Positions 1 to 10,100 are shown, counted from the first letter of the stretch. The stretch: DNA of 64,000 bases from Chitinophagaceae bacterium (GCA_023957125.1 JAMLHL010000013.1:62001-126000); one strand, 5' to 3'. Numbers and translations are program-made. The notes: generated by a model not told the origin, from the letters alone.

Positions 1-819
1 CAGCGTATCGCCGGCCACCCATTCAAATATTTCGATCTCTTCGGGCGTAAGCTCTTTCAGAAATTTTTGCGTATTGTTTTTCATTACCGGCTTTTCAAGA
101 TTTTTCCACATTTCCCCCGCAGCAGCCGTGGCCTTTGAAGAACCCGATTCATAAAATTTCATCATCTCATCGCTATACGCTATACCTAAAAATGTGCACA
201 ACCGCTGTACGCTGGCTTCCGGAGCCGCCACCAATTGCTCATAGTTTAATAAAAACACTTTTTCCTCTCCATACTGCCTGTACAAATCCAGGCAAATATC
301 CTGTTCCTTTTTCCATTGCAGCGCCAACGGATATACATGCTTGTCGCCAACGATCGCCTTTTTAAACGACAGCGCCACATCTCTGCCATCGCGGTAAAGA
401 AAAATATATTTCAGGTGCAAACCATACTGCTCCATCTCTCTCGCATAAAAAAGATTTTGCATGCTTTTGCTGCACCAGTACCGGGCGCCCTTACTACGGG
501 CGGCTGCTTCATAGATAAGCCGGAACGCTTCAAAAATATGATAGCTGCGCGACTGAACGATGATAGCATTTTTATCCAGCGCCACACCTTCCCAGGGAAC
601 GGGATTAGCGCGGGTGTAATCCACCACATCACCTACCAGCAGCGCATAGCGTTGCTGATCCATAGGTTCATACAGGGGCAATAGCGGAATAAAATTGTGC
701 AGCAAATGCGGCGGATGCGGCGCCGCTATCTCCGGGTGCTGTTCCAGCATCACCCGCAACAGATTGGAGCCTGAACGTTGCGTACCGATAAACTGTATCC
801 CCGATAAAAAAGCAGACAT
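1..819 (-). CDS. PAPS-dependent sulfotransferase family protein (3' end beyond window)
   Basis: This reading frame starts at an ATG at 819 and stays open for 273 codons to the window edge, so the C-terminus is missing. Residues 12-22 (GTQRSGSNLLR) match the 5'-phosphosulfate-binding loop of the sulfotransferase superfamily, and YRDGRDVALSF at about 142-152 matches the 3'-phosphate-binding region that contacts PAPS. The family moves sulfate from PAPS to hydroxyl or amino groups of sugars, lipids or proteins; the acceptor here is unknown. There is no signal peptide, so it should act in the cytoplasm. The APS kinase gene directly upstream on the same strand would make its donor, which supports the call. 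Confidence 0.85.
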   Translation of the reverse strand, partial: MSAFLSGIQFIGTQRSGSNLLRVMLEQHPEIAAPHPPHLLHNFIPLLPLYEPMDQQRYALLVGDVVDYTRANPVPWEGVALDKNAIIVQSRSYHIFEAFRLIYEAAARSKGARYWCSKSMQNLFYAREMEQYGLHLKYIFLYRDGRDVALSFKKAIVGDKHVYPLALQWKKEQDICLDLYRQYGEEKVFLLNYEQLVAAPEASVQRLCTFLGIAYSDEMMKFYESGSSKATAAAGEMWKNLEKPVMKNNTQKFLKELTPEEIEIFEWVAGDTL

Positions 820-905
820 AATGATTTCGTTATTTTATCATCCTGTATTCAATACCGGCCGCTTACCACGAAGCATATTTTTAAGGATGCAGAACGATCC
901 GGTTT

Positions 906-1535
906 TTACTCTCCGGCAGCCGGTTGAATGCCAGGCAATATTTCAGCGTACAATTTTTCCATGCTTTCCGTGGCGCTTTCCACATCCGTATGTAAAATCA
1001 ATCGCGCTTCTACACCCGGTTCAAACGCTGAACCGATGCCGGTAAAATCCGGTATTTCGTTGTTCCGCGCTTTCCGGTATAATCCTTTTACATCCCGTTG
1101 TTCGCATACAGACAACGGGCAATCGAGAAACACTTCAAAAAAACGGTCTTCTGTGATAGCGGCGGCAAGCCGGCGATGTTTTTGCAGGGGTGTGATAAAG
1201 GAACAGATCACGATGATATTTTTCCTGGCCAACAATTTTGCCAGTTCCGCAGCCCGGCGAATATTTTCAGCACGATCCGCTTCACTGAATCCCAGATCTT
1301 TGTTCAGTGTTTTTCGAAGCTCGTCTCCGTCCAGCACCACAGAAAGAAAATGATTTTCAGCCAACCGCTTGTTCAACAGCCCGGCCACCGTAGTCTTTCC
1401 TGAACCGGAAAGTCCGGTGAGCCATACCACTACTCCCTTCTGCCGCAACACACCAGACTCTTCTTCTTTCAGAGAAGAAAAGATGATTGACGCAATATCT
1501 TCCGGAGATTCGGCAGCCCTAAACTTCAGCGACAC
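906..1535 (-). CDS. cysC: Adenylylsulfate (APS) kinase
   Basis: This kinase phosphorylates APS with ATP to give PAPS, the universal sulfate donor. The 209-residue length is normal for bacterial CysC. The Walker A loop GLSGSGKTT lies at residues 41-49, followed by the LDGDELR motif, FITP, and DVKGLYRKAR, all hallmarks of the family. A short N-terminal extension of about 35 residues precedes the kinase core. The gene lies 86 bp upstream of the sulfotransferase on the same strand, so the pair probably supplies PAPS for sulfation rather than for assimilation alone. No ATP sulfurylase (cysD/cysN) is visible in the window; it may lie beyond the left edge. Confidence 0.93.
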   Translation of the reverse strand: MSLKFRAAESPEDIASIIFSSLKEEESGVLRQKGVVVWLTGLSGSGKTTVAGLLNKRLAENHFLSVVLDGDELRKTLNKDLGFSEADRAENIRRAAELAKLLARKNIIVICSFITPLQKHRRLAAAITEDRFFEVFLDCPLSVCEQRDVKGLYRKARNNEIPDFTGIGSAFEPGVEARLILHTDVESATESMEKLYAEILPGIQPAAGE

Positions 1536-1568
1536 GCGATATGAATTTTTAAAACCATTGATTGAGTT

Positions 1569-4559
1569 TTATTGTTCCTTTATCTCGAGCAACCAGCCTT
1601 TTCCTTTCTCCACCGGTATCGGTTCCCCCACTTTAAAAATTCTTGCCGGTTGAAAATTTTTGATTCCCGTAGCAATAATAACGGCTTTCCCCATATTGAT
1701 ACCCAACCGCCTCCAGTCAATATTCAGGGTAACCTGCGTATCGGTAGTATCCCAACTGGCAATGGAAACCAGCGCCGATCTCTCCTTTTGATACACCGTT
1801 GCCAATACATTTTTATTGCTGGTGGTTACCGGGCATTCATCACTCCAATAACCAATCATCCGGCTACCTTTCATTCCAAACGCATCCCATACTTTCCAGA
1901 TGCCGCCGGGATCATTGCCATCGTAAGGCATACGGTTGGTCATGCCATACAACATACCCCGCCAGGGATTGCCGCCCTTCTCCAGCATTTCTCCCATCAA
2001 CCCAAACGGAATACCACTCACTTCCGTCAGGAAAAAATCAGGACTGTTATTTTCATAATCAAAATATTCCCCAAACCATAGCCGGTTGATATAAGGAAAA
2101 TGCTCCAGGTACAGATTAGCGCTGTTGTTATAACCATCGCGCTCATTATATTGATTGGCCGAATGAAGATCAATGATACCCGGGTGACCATTTTGGGTAA
2201 GCACTCTTTTAATGCGTTTCATAGTAATGCGGTCAAAAGCCACGTCATCCAGGTAAATTCCATCTATCCCTACATGGTTCACCAGCCAGTTCATTCCCTC
2301 CACATAATAATTGTGCCAGCGGCTCATGCCACTGTTTACCAGGGCAGCGTCCTTAATAGCCGGCACAAACCAGGCGGCGATATAATCCTTGCCGATATGT
2401 TCCTGCAACCAGCTATAGCCACCGCCGTCACCGGTAGAATAAATTTCATGACCCAGGCTTCTCATCGGGAAAGTTTCATACGCCCGGTTTGATAATTCCC
2501 GAACCGTATTATATATTTTCACTTTCAGACCCTTGTTATGCGCCTCATCAATATAATCTTTCATCTTCTTCCATTCAATGAAAGGATAATTGATCCAGGG
2601 ATTGATGGGCGTGGCATGATGGATATTAATCACGGTAGCTCCTGATGCCTTAACCGTATCAACAGGTGCATACCGGTGATAAAAACGGGTGTCCCACTGA
2701 AAATCGGTGTTGATCGGATGAAAGGGTGTGATCAGCAGGGTGAAATTATAATAGAGCGTATCTCCTTTCTTCATCGCCCTCTCCCCTGAATAATTATTAA
2801 TGTTCACATTGGTGCCTTCTTCCGTAATGCGGATCCCGCCTTTGTTGCCATTGCCCCAGGAAGCAGGCAGCAGCAGCGGCTTCTGCAGATAAAAATTGGT
2901 ATTTAAGGGCCGTACATATTTTTCATCCCGCAGGCTGTATTGCAATCCCATATTTACATTACCGATCCAGGCGCCATCCTGGTTTTTGGTAGCCACATCC
3001 CATTTCCATTCAAAGGCAGCGGGGCGTTGCCCGCCTTTCTGTCCCAGCCCCAGCATATATTTTGAAGCTTCGGGGGTAAAAGGAAGAACCATCGCGATAT
3101 CTTTCAGGTGCACGTCATTCAAAGCCGTGAGTTTAACGGAATACATCACAAAACCATCAAACTCCAGTGATGCCGATACCTCTCTCTTAAAATCCGCATT
3201 ATAACTTTCCGCCTGCCATGAAACAGTACCCGGTTCCTGCTTTACAAAATGAAGCCCCTGGTTTTTCCAGGCCATCGCATTGGAAGCGCCCTCTTTAATA
3301 ACATTAAATTGTACCGGCCCGGATAAAATACGGAAAGCCCTGGAGGTAAATCCCGTCATTTCTTTGGTAAAGGACGAAAGTATCTGTATGGGAAACCCAT
3401 TATCACCCAAAACCATTCTGCGCCCCAGCAGGTCTATACTCCTCCGGTTCACCTTGAGCGGCGTATAAGGCGCGATCACCGCATTCTCCTGCGCCAGGGT
3501 GGAGTTCAGCCAATGAAGCCTGGTTTGCAATTCGGGGTGACTGATACCGCCATCCTGCAGGATATTATCGGCTATATCTACGGACAGGGAAACGGTTACA
3601 TCCGGATGCCCTTTGCTTTTTATCACCGCCTTTCCATAGTACTTACCGGAAGAAGCGGAGGCCGGTATCTCCAGGAGGCACCAAAGCGGTTGCACCGTTC
3701 CTTTTTCAACGGTTGGCTGTTGCGAAAAAGAAGCACCGTCATAACGTACCCCGGAGGTATTCAAACAGGAAAGCTGTTTTGCGGGAATGATATTACCCCG
3801 TTCATTTTTCAGGTCTGAAAAAGTCACCGAAATACCTTCCAGCTTTTCCAGCGCAAAAAGCGCCAATTGAAAACTGTAATGTTCACCGCGGCCTGCGCTG
3901 CCTGAAAAATTAAGCGCCGGTCCTTTTTCGATCCAGCGGTAGGGAAGTTTTGTTTTCATTCGTACCGGGAAAGCCCGGTCTTCGGGAAATACAAGAAACG
4001 CTTTCGATTTATTTTGTTGGATCAGGTCGGCGGTTTCTTTTTCCGTTGCCACCACTTCCATCGGGTAGTTGCTGTTGAAAGCGTCAGCGCTCTGCAATTC
4101 GATAGCTGTCGTGTTGGGCTGCATATTGTATTGAATGGACGAACGCCACCCGGCAGAAGAAGTTTCTACCGGGAGCAGGTAAACGCTTTTTGGATAATAT
4201 TTCCTGCCGGCATTTTTATAGGGCATATAATAAATGTAGTATTCACCCTTGCCGGATACCGGCTCAAAATATATTTCGCCTGAAGCGGCAGTAACATTAT
4301 TAGCGGTCACATTCAGAACCTGCTGCCGGGTGCGGGCATCTTCCACTATTATTCTCTTCCGTTCCGGATGATCGTCTCTCCTGCGCCAGGGGATCACTAC
4401 CTTAGCAACATTCCCTTCCCCGTTAAATTTTACCAATACCCGCTGATTACCCAGGGAGTCGGTGTTCCAGGAGTCGGCTGAAGCGGTAAACCTCATTTCC
4501 TGTGCGGACAGGAAACAAAACAAACAGCAAGCTACAACGCTGAGCATCGTCTTTTTCAT
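1569..4559 (-). CDS. Large secreted glycoside-hydrolase-like protein (DUF6067-type)
   Basis: About 996 residues with an N-terminal signal peptide (MKKTMLSVVACCLFCFLSA). An ATG 33 bp further upstream is in frame, but the start at 4559 puts the signal peptide first and sits in an A-rich leader. The N-terminal half looks beta-rich. The C-terminal half has a TIM-barrel feel, with the acidic motif DGIYLDDVAFDR near residue 770, typical of glycosidase catalytic strands. From memory this resembles the DUF6067 family of Bacteroidota, often found in polysaccharide-utilisation loci; no substrate can be assigned. It is 33 bp upstream of cysC on the same strand and divergent from the sigma/FecR/SusCD genes, so it is probably the periplasmic or surface enzyme of this locus. 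Confidence 0.6.
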   Translation of the reverse strand: MKKTMLSVVACCLFCFLSAQEMRFTASADSWNTDSLGNQRVLVKFNGEGNVAKVVIPWRRRDDHPERKRIIVEDARTRQQVLNVTANNVTAASGEIYFEPVSGKGEYYIYYMPYKNAGRKYYPKSVYLLPVETSSAGWRSSIQYNMQPNTTAIELQSADAFNSNYPMEVVATEKETADLIQQNKSKAFLVFPEDRAFPVRMKTKLPYRWIEKGPALNFSGSAGRGEHYSFQLALFALEKLEGISVTFSDLKNERGNIIPAKQLSCLNTSGVRYDGASFSQQPTVEKGTVQPLWCLLEIPASASSGKYYGKAVIKSKGHPDVTVSLSVDIADNILQDGGISHPELQTRLHWLNSTLAQENAVIAPYTPLKVNRRSIDLLGRRMVLGDNGFPIQILSSFTKEMTGFTSRAFRILSGPVQFNVIKEGASNAMAWKNQGLHFVKQEPGTVSWQAESYNADFKREVSASLEFDGFVMYSVKLTALNDVHLKDIAMVLPFTPEASKYMLGLGQKGGQRPAAFEWKWDVATKNQDGAWIGNVNMGLQYSLRDEKYVRPLNTNFYLQKPLLLPASWGNGNKGGIRITEEGTNVNINNYSGERAMKKGDTLYYNFTLLITPFHPINTDFQWDTRFYHRYAPVDTVKASGATVINIHHATPINPWINYPFIEWKKMKDYIDEAHNKGLKVKIYNTVRELSNRAYETFPMRSLGHEIYSTGDGGGYSWLQEHIGKDYIAAWFVPAIKDAALVNSGMSRWHNYYVEGMNWLVNHVGIDGIYLDDVAFDRITMKRIKRVLTQNGHPGIIDLHSANQYNERDGYNNSANLYLEHFPYINRLWFGEYFDYENNSPDFFLTEVSGIPFGLMGEMLEKGGNPWRGMLYGMTNRMPYDGNDPGGIWKVWDAFGMKGSRMIGYWSDECPVTTSNKNVLATVYQKERSALVSIASWDTTDTQVTLNIDWRRLGINMGKAVIIATGIKNFQPARIFKVGEPIPVEKGKGWLLEIKEQ

Positions 4560-4809
4560 CCGTATATTTTTAATTTTTACATTCTGCCACAAAAACTTCC
4601 GCTAAAGTAACTGAATTCTTAAAATGTAAGCCGCCGTGGCATAGTACACCCGGTAATTTTAGTAAAATTATAATTCCCCGCGGATGATTGCAATCGTTTG
4701 TGTGATTTACTTCCCGGTGATTAAAAAAAACTAAAGACCATTCGTTACTGATTAACTAACTTTATGCTGCAAAAACCGATTAAGCCGGAGGCAGAAAGTA
4801 ATTCCTTTA

Positions 4810-5427
4810 ATGAAAATTAATAAGCCCATAGATCACTGCTGGGAAGATTTCGTGCAAACCAATAGCAAGGATTCGTTCTACGCATTATACCGGCATTACC
4901 ATTCCTACCTTTGTTTTATCAGCTTAAAAAGAGGATTCAACGCGGAAGTGGTGAAAGATACGATCCATGACGTTTTTCTGTACCTGTGGGAAAAGCGGAA
5001 AACGCTTCAACATATTCAAAACAGTCACAATTACATCCTCACTTTTTTTCACAGGGCTATTGCCAAAAAAACACAACACGAGACTTCGCATTTTAACCCT
5101 GCGGATGAAATTGAGTTTAACCGGTATGCCGCATTTACCGAACCATCCTTTGAGCAGGCCTTGTTAAACCGGGAAAATGAAAAGCGGCTTGCCGTATTGA
5201 TCCACAAGCACCTCGATCAACTGCCACCCAGGCAACGTGAAATACTCTATCAAAAATTTTTCCTGGGTTGCTCCTACGCCGAAATAGCCAAAGCCAACAG
5301 GTTGTCTGTGAATACAGTCTATAACACCGTTTATTCGGCGATGCAAAAATTGCGCTCCTCCCTGCCTGCCGCTTCGGCGGTTTCTTTTATTTCAGGCTGC
5401 ATAGGTCTTTTTTTATTTTTTTTCTGA
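4810..5427 (+). CDS. ECF-type RNA polymerase sigma-70 factor
   Basis: 205 residues. Sigma region 2 spans about residues 20-95 (NAEVVKDTIHDVFLYLWEKR is its characteristic helix), and region 4 about 135-185, with LPPRQREILYQKFFLGCSYA followed by the recognition helix. In Bacteroidota such factors are released by a FecR anti-sigma factor when a SusC/TonB-dependent transporter with an STN domain binds its ligand; fecR and susC follow directly. The odd feature is a hydrophobic C-terminus (SFISGCIGLFLFFF) that could associate with the membrane. The start gives the usual length, though a strong ribosome-binding site is not visible. Confidence 0.93.
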   Translation: MKINKPIDHCWEDFVQTNSKDSFYALYRHYHSYLCFISLKRGFNAEVVKDTIHDVFLYLWEKRKTLQHIQNSHNYILTFFHRAIAKKTQHETSHFNPADEIEFNRYAAFTEPSFEQALLNRENEKRLAVLIHKHLDQLPPRQREILYQKFFLGCSYAEIAKANRLSVNTVYNTVYSAMQKLRSSLPAASAVSFISGCIGLFLFFF

Positions 5428-5483
5428 AATGAGTAGTGAAAATGCCCGGTTCAGGACTCTATTGGTGGATTAAACGGTAATTC

Positions 5484-6560
5484 ATGTTGCATCCAAACGA
5501 TGAGGAGCTACTGACAGATGAGAGTTTTATTAATTTCTGCCTGGATCAAAACAGGGCAGACAAAATAAAATGGACTGAATTCATTGAGAACCATCCATCA
5601 GAGGCTGCCCGCCTGGATGAATTGCGTACTATAGTAATACTTACCCGGCGGGGTATTGAAGATATTGAACTGAAAAATCAAATCGCAGCACTGGAAACGA
5701 AAATTGACCGGTCTGAAGAAAATACGGTCATTCAATCCGCGCCTACCGTCAAAAAACGTCGTCTTCAATGGATCATGGCCGCCGCTTCACTAACGGTTAT
5801 TGCCGGTGCCGCTGTATTTTATCGTACAGGCAATCATGCGCAACCGCAAACCCGTTCCCTTTCTTATGTTACCCAACCGGCCGAAAAGAAATCCATTACA
5901 TTGCCGGATGGTAGCACGGTGATCCTGAATGCCGGCAGCAAACTTTTTATGGAGCCTTCGTTTGGTGGAAACGACCGGAAAGTACGCCTTGAGGGAGAGG
6001 CTTTTTTTGAAGTAACCCACGACCCCTCCAAACCGTTTAAGGTGGAAACGCCGCAAATGGAAATCAAAGTGCTGGGTACTGTTTTTAATGTGAAAGCCTA
6101 CAAAGAAGATGATTTAGCCGAAGCGTCCCTGGTCAGCGGCAGCATAGAACTATCGCTCAAAAACGAACACAAAACAATTACCCTTCATCCTAATGAAAAA
6201 TACGTGCTCCATTCCACTCCACCCGTAACAACAGCAAGAGTGGCAGCACCCTCAAAAACAAAAAGAACAGCCAAAGAAGGTATTTTACCCGTAATGATTG
6301 ACAAAATTGATGCTTCTATTATAGAAGTTTCCTGGACTAAAGACAAACTTGCTTTTGTGGATGAGCCCTTTGGAGAAGTGCTGAAAAGGCTGGAACGCTG
6401 GTATGGTATCCGGTTCATTTTGGAAGACCCTTCATTAGCGGATAATCTCTATACCGGTTCTTTCAGAAAGGAATCGGTTGAAGACGTACTGTCGGCGCTT
6501 CAATTTTCCAAACCATTCCAATACAAGAAACAAGACCATGTAATTACGATATTCCAATAA
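5484..6560 (+). CDS. FecR-family anti-sigma factor
   Basis: 358 residues. A cytoplasmic N-terminal region (about 1-92) would bind the sigma factor. One membrane segment lies at about 94-113 (LQWIMAAASLTVIAGAAVFY), and the periplasmic FecR domain at about 120-225 includes the ITLPDGSTVILNAGSKL strand typical of the family. A C-terminal DUF4974-like domain (about 285-357, ending in YKKQDHVITIFQ) would contact the STN domain of SusC. It lies 56 bp downstream of the sigma gene, so the two are co-transcribed. By family knowledge it holds the sigma factor inactive until the outer-membrane transporter signals. Confidence 0.93.
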   Translation: MLHPNDEELLTDESFINFCLDQNRADKIKWTEFIENHPSEAARLDELRTIVILTRRGIEDIELKNQIAALETKIDRSEENTVIQSAPTVKKRRLQWIMAAASLTVIAGAAVFYRTGNHAQPQTRSLSYVTQPAEKKSITLPDGSTVILNAGSKLFMEPSFGGNDRKVRLEGEAFFEVTHDPSKPFKVETPQMEIKVLGTVFNVKAYKEDDLAEASLVSGSIELSLKNEHKTITLHPNEKYVLHSTPPVTTARVAAPSKTKRTAKEGILPVMIDKIDASIIEVSWTKDKLAFVDEPFGEVLKRLERWYGIRFILEDPSLADNLYTGSFRKESVEDVLSALQFSKPFQYKKQDHVITIFQ

Positions 6561-6567
6561 AAGAGAA

Positions 6568-6645
6568 GGGGATGAATGCGCATCCCCCTCAGAAACGGCG
6601 TACAGGATCAGGTATCTGACAAAATAAAAACTGATCCTATTTTTT
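6568..6645 (+). terminator. Tandem hairpins between fecR and susC, the second an intrinsic terminator
   Basis: Hairpin 1 pairs GGGGATG (6568-6574) with CATCCCC (6581-6587) and has no T-run. Hairpin 2 pairs AGGATCAG (6604-6611) with CTGATCCT (6631-6638) and is followed by A and six T residues (6640-6645). It ends only 20 bp before the susC start codon, so it may be an attenuator or mRNA stabiliser rather than a plain terminator. Judged by eye. Confidence 0.55.
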
Positions 6646-6665
6646 AACCGAAACATATCTAAGAT

Positions 6666-9600
6666 ATGACAAAAAAGGCTATTGTTACAAAACATCCGCC
6701 ACGCCCGGTATCAAAGGCGTTGATGCTTATGAACGGTATCACTCTAATGCTGCTGGCATTTACCCTCCAGGTATCCGCTACAGGATTTGCCCAGCGTAAA
6801 ATCAACCTCGACGTGAATAATATTTCACTGGCCGACGCCCTGAAACAAATAGAGAACCATTCTGTTTTTCGCTTTGTTTACAGCAGCGATCTGCTGCAGG
6901 GGAAATCAGTAAAATCGGCCCGGTTCAAAAAGGCAGACCTGAGCCGGGTAATGGCCTCCCTGCTGGGCAACACTACGCTTACCTATAAGATGATCAACGA
7001 CAGCCTGATTACTATCGGCGAAAGAAAAGAAGGCGTACATTACGAGAAAAAAGCTGAACTGGCTCCCGTAAAAGGAAAAATAACCGATGAAAAAGGCAAT
7101 CCGCTTCCGGGAGTGTCTGTTTCCATAGTGGGCACCAACCGTGGCGCCATTGCTGATGAGAATGGCAATTTTTCTATAGATGCCAATCCGGGTGAAACCC
7201 TGGAATTCAGCATTGTGGGTTATAAAACCCAACAGTTGAAAATGGGCAGTGAAACCTCGCTGGATATAAAAATGGAGCCCGATGTGGCCGATTTAAGCAG
7301 CGTGGTAGTGATCGGGTATGGTACCCAAAAGAAAGGCGATCTCACCGGCGCCATCACCAGTTTGAAAGCCAGCGACCTGACTTCGGGCGGAACGGTCAGT
7401 AACGCGGCGCAAGCTTTGCAGGGTAGGGCAGCCGGCGTTATGGTGGTGCAAAACTCCAAAGCCCCGGGTGGCAGCATGTCGGTTCGTATCCGTGGCGCTA
7501 ATTCTATCAGCAGTACCAACGAGCCGCTTTACGTGGTAGATGGTTTCCCCACACAAAATGGCGCAGACCTCAATCCCAATGATATAGAATCCATGGAAAT
7601 CCTGAAAGACGCCTCCGCAACCGCCATCTACGGAGCGAGGGGCGCAAACGGGGTGATCATTATCACCACCAAACATGGAAAAACCGGGAAACCGCAGATT
7701 TCCTACAATGGATACGTGGGTATGCAAAAGGTGAAGAATCCTTTTAACATGCTCAATGGCAAACAATACATGACCCTGGCGAATGAATTGTACCAGGAGA
7801 TCGAAGGTCAGGCCGGTCAGCAGTACGGCGCCTACACCCAGTCGCAACTGCAATCGGATGTAAATACCGACTGGATCAAAGAAACTACGCGTACCGGGGT
7901 GGTGCAGGACCACAACATCCAGGTGCAAAGTGGAAACGCCAGCACCAAAATATTAACCAGTATCGGGTATTTTGAACAGGCAGGGGTTTTGAAGAATACG
8001 GATTATAAAAGATTTTCCGGACGGGTCAACGTGGATCAGAAAATCAATTCCTTCATAAAATCAGGCGTAGCCCTGTACGGTCAAAGAGCCAATTCCAATG
8101 TACAGGACTACAGCGGAAACATTTTGCAATCTAATGTGCTGTTGGGCATTCTTGATTACGACCCGACTGTTTCTGCCTATAACGAGGACGGCAGCTTTGG
8201 CAGACCGCCGGGTGGAAGAGGCGATAATCCGCTGGCTAATTTAGTGGCGAGACAAAACGACGTGGTGCAGGATCGTTTCAACGGCAATACTTTTCTTGAG
8301 ATCAACCCCATACCGGAACTCACTGCCCGCGTTAACGGCGGAGTGGAAATTGCTCACTTCTCAACCGGCAAGTATCTGCCCAAAAGCACTTACCAAGGCG
8401 GAATAGACAATGGCGTTGCCAGTTCTTCCGACTATGCTTCTACCCGTCAGTTACTTGATGCCACCCTTACCTACGCGAAGACCTTCAACGATGTACATTC
8501 TTTAAGCGTCCTTGGAGGTTATGGGTACGAAAAAACAGGCTACGCCTACAAATCTTTATCGGTGAAGGGATTTTCAACCGACCTGTTCAGCTTTAACAAC
8601 CTGGATGCCGCTTCTACTATCACCGGTACCAATTATTATAAACAGGAAAGCCTTCTCATCTCCTTTTTTGGCAGGTTGAACTATAATTTCAACGATAAAT
8701 ACCTGTTCACTTTTACGTTAAGACGCGACGGATCGTCTCGCTTTGGCGCCGATCACCGTTGGGGTAATTTCCCTTCAGGGGCTTTTGCCTGGAGACTTGA
8801 CAGGGAAGACTTTATCCAAAACCTGAACCTGTTTTCCAATTTAAAACTTCGTCTCGGATACGGTAAAACCGGGAACGACCAGATCGGAAACTATGCCGCC
8901 TATGCCTTAATGGCAAGCACTCATCTTACCTTCGATGGTAGCACCAATACAGCAGGTACCCACCTGAACCAGGGTTCTCCGGAGAATCCGGACCTGAGAT
9001 GGGAAACCACCACACAATATAACACGGGGCTTGATATGGGCTTCTTTAATTCCCGCCTGATGGTTACGGTGGATGGATATTATAAGAAAACTACCGACCT
9101 CCTGTTGAATAAAAACCTGCCTTTGTATTCCGGCTTCACTTCCGGACAAACCAATCTGGGGTCCCTTGAGAACAAAGGGGTTGAATTTGAGATCTCTTCG
9201 AAAAATATCAATCGGGATAATTTCGTATGGGATACTAAATTAAATATCGCGTTTAACAGAAACAAAGTGCTTGATATTGGCGGACAGGACATTTATTTGA
9301 CTTCTTCCAAACCTATGGGTACGGTATCGGAAGAGCAATTTGCCGTGATCCGGGAAGGGGAGTCACTGGGTTCCCTGTTTGGCTACGTATATGCCGGCGT
9401 AATACAGGAAGGGGAGACTTATGCACCGCAGCCGTTATCAAAACCGGGAGATCCGAAATTTCTCGACATTTCGGGACCTGAAGGGAAACCGGACGGTAAA
9501 ATTACCGCTGACGACAGGGCCATTATAGGCTCAGCCACGCCTAAGTTCATTTATGGGATCACGAACACGCTTAATTATAGAAATTTTGATTTAGGCATCT

Positions 9601-10073
9601 TTATCCACGGTTCGGTTGGCAATGATTTATTGAATATGACCCGCATGAACCTGGAATGGAATCGCACCACGGACGCCCTGAACCGCTGGACGACTTCCAA
9701 TACCAATACCGATATTCCCCGTAACGGTTTTTATTATATGAGCTCCGGCGGGGGATATATCAATTCCCATTTCATTGAAAAAGCATCGTTTTTGAGATTG
9801 AAAAATGTTACGCTGGGTTATACCATTAAGGAGATTTCCAAAGCGTTTAATTCAATCAGGATATATGCGGCCTTTGAAAACCTGCTTACGCTGACCAAAT
9901 ATTCGGGATGGGATCCTGAGGTGGACACCAAGGGCTATGAAACCACCGCAGGCGGCACATCGGGCGCCGGAACTGCAGGCGGCGGCCAGGGCGCTAACGG
10001 TGGCGCCGGATTGGATTTCAATGCTTACCCGGCGATGCGTTCCTTCACCATCGGACTAAGCATTCATTTCTAA
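6666..10073 (+). CDS. SusC/RagA-type TonB-linked outer-membrane transporter with STN domain
   Basis: 1135 residues. An N-terminal signal peptide (ends near ATGFAQ) is followed by an STN domain (about residues 43-100), used to signal to FecR. A carboxypeptidase-regulatory-like domain follows (about 132-210, beginning VKGKITDEKGNPLPGVSVSI), then the TonB plug (about 212-340, with VVVIGYGTQKKGDLTGAI and an LYVVDGFPT motif) and a long beta-barrel ending in the aromatic FTIGLSIHF. With SusD it would import an oligosaccharide or similar ligand across the outer membrane, powered by TonB. The STN domain links it to the sigma/FecR pair just upstream. A glycine/alanine-rich insert (AGGTSGAGTAGGGQGANGGA) lies near the C-terminus. 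Confidence 0.96.
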   Translation: MTKKAIVTKHPPRPVSKALMLMNGITLMLLAFTLQVSATGFAQRKINLDVNNISLADALKQIENHSVFRFVYSSDLLQGKSVKSARFKKADLSRVMASLLGNTTLTYKMINDSLITIGERKEGVHYEKKAELAPVKGKITDEKGNPLPGVSVSIVGTNRGAIADENGNFSIDANPGETLEFSIVGYKTQQLKMGSETSLDIKMEPDVADLSSVVVIGYGTQKKGDLTGAITSLKASDLTSGGTVSNAAQALQGRAAGVMVVQNSKAPGGSMSVRIRGANSISSTNEPLYVVDGFPTQNGADLNPNDIESMEILKDASATAIYGARGANGVIIITTKHGKTGKPQISYNGYVGMQKVKNPFNMLNGKQYMTLANELYQEIEGQAGQQYGAYTQSQLQSDVNTDWIKETTRTGVVQDHNIQVQSGNASTKILTSIGYFEQAGVLKNTDYKRFSGRVNVDQKINSFIKSGVALYGQRANSNVQDYSGNILQSNVLLGILDYDPTVSAYNEDGSFGRPPGGRGDNPLANLVARQNDVVQDRFNGNTFLEINPIPELTARVNGGVEIAHFSTGKYLPKSTYQGGIDNGVASSSDYASTRQLLDATLTYAKTFNDVHSLSVLGGYGYEKTGYAYKSLSVKGFSTDLFSFNNLDAASTITGTNYYKQESLLISFFGRLNYNFNDKYLFTFTLRRDGSSRFGADHRWGNFPSGAFAWRLDREDFIQNLNLFSNLKLRLGYGKTGNDQIGNYAAYALMASTHLTFDGSTNTAGTHLNQGSPENPDLRWETTTQYNTGLDMGFFNSRLMVTVDGYYKKTTDLLLNKNLPLYSGFTSGQTNLGSLENKGVEFEISSKNINRDNFVWDTKLNIAFNRNKVLDIGGQDIYLTSSKPMGTVSEEQFAVIREGESLGSLFGYVYAGVIQEGETYAPQPLSKPGDPKFLDISGPEGKPDGKITADDRAIIGSATPKFIYGITNTLNYRNFDLGIFIHGSVGNDLLNMTRMNLEWNRTTDALNRWTTSNTNTDIPRNGFYYMSSGGGYINSHFIEKASFLRLKNVTLGYTIKEISKAFNSIRIYAAFENLLTLTKYSGWDPEVDTKGYETTAGGTSGAGTAGGGQGANGGAGLDFNAYPAMRSFTIGLSIHF

Positions 10074-10100
10074 CCCCTTATAGTTTTTTCTTATTAAAAA

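Noticed and set aside
4560..4809. Divergent sulfation/Sus promoter region
   Set aside because: I looked for TTTG/TAnnTTTG pairs and palindromes between the divergent genes and found only one-mismatch boxes, so no promoter is claimed.
7293..7928. 211-codon open frame antisense to susC
   Set aside because: It lies wholly within the well-supported susC gene, has no recognisable domain, and is rich in residues typical of antisense reading (H, G, R, V).
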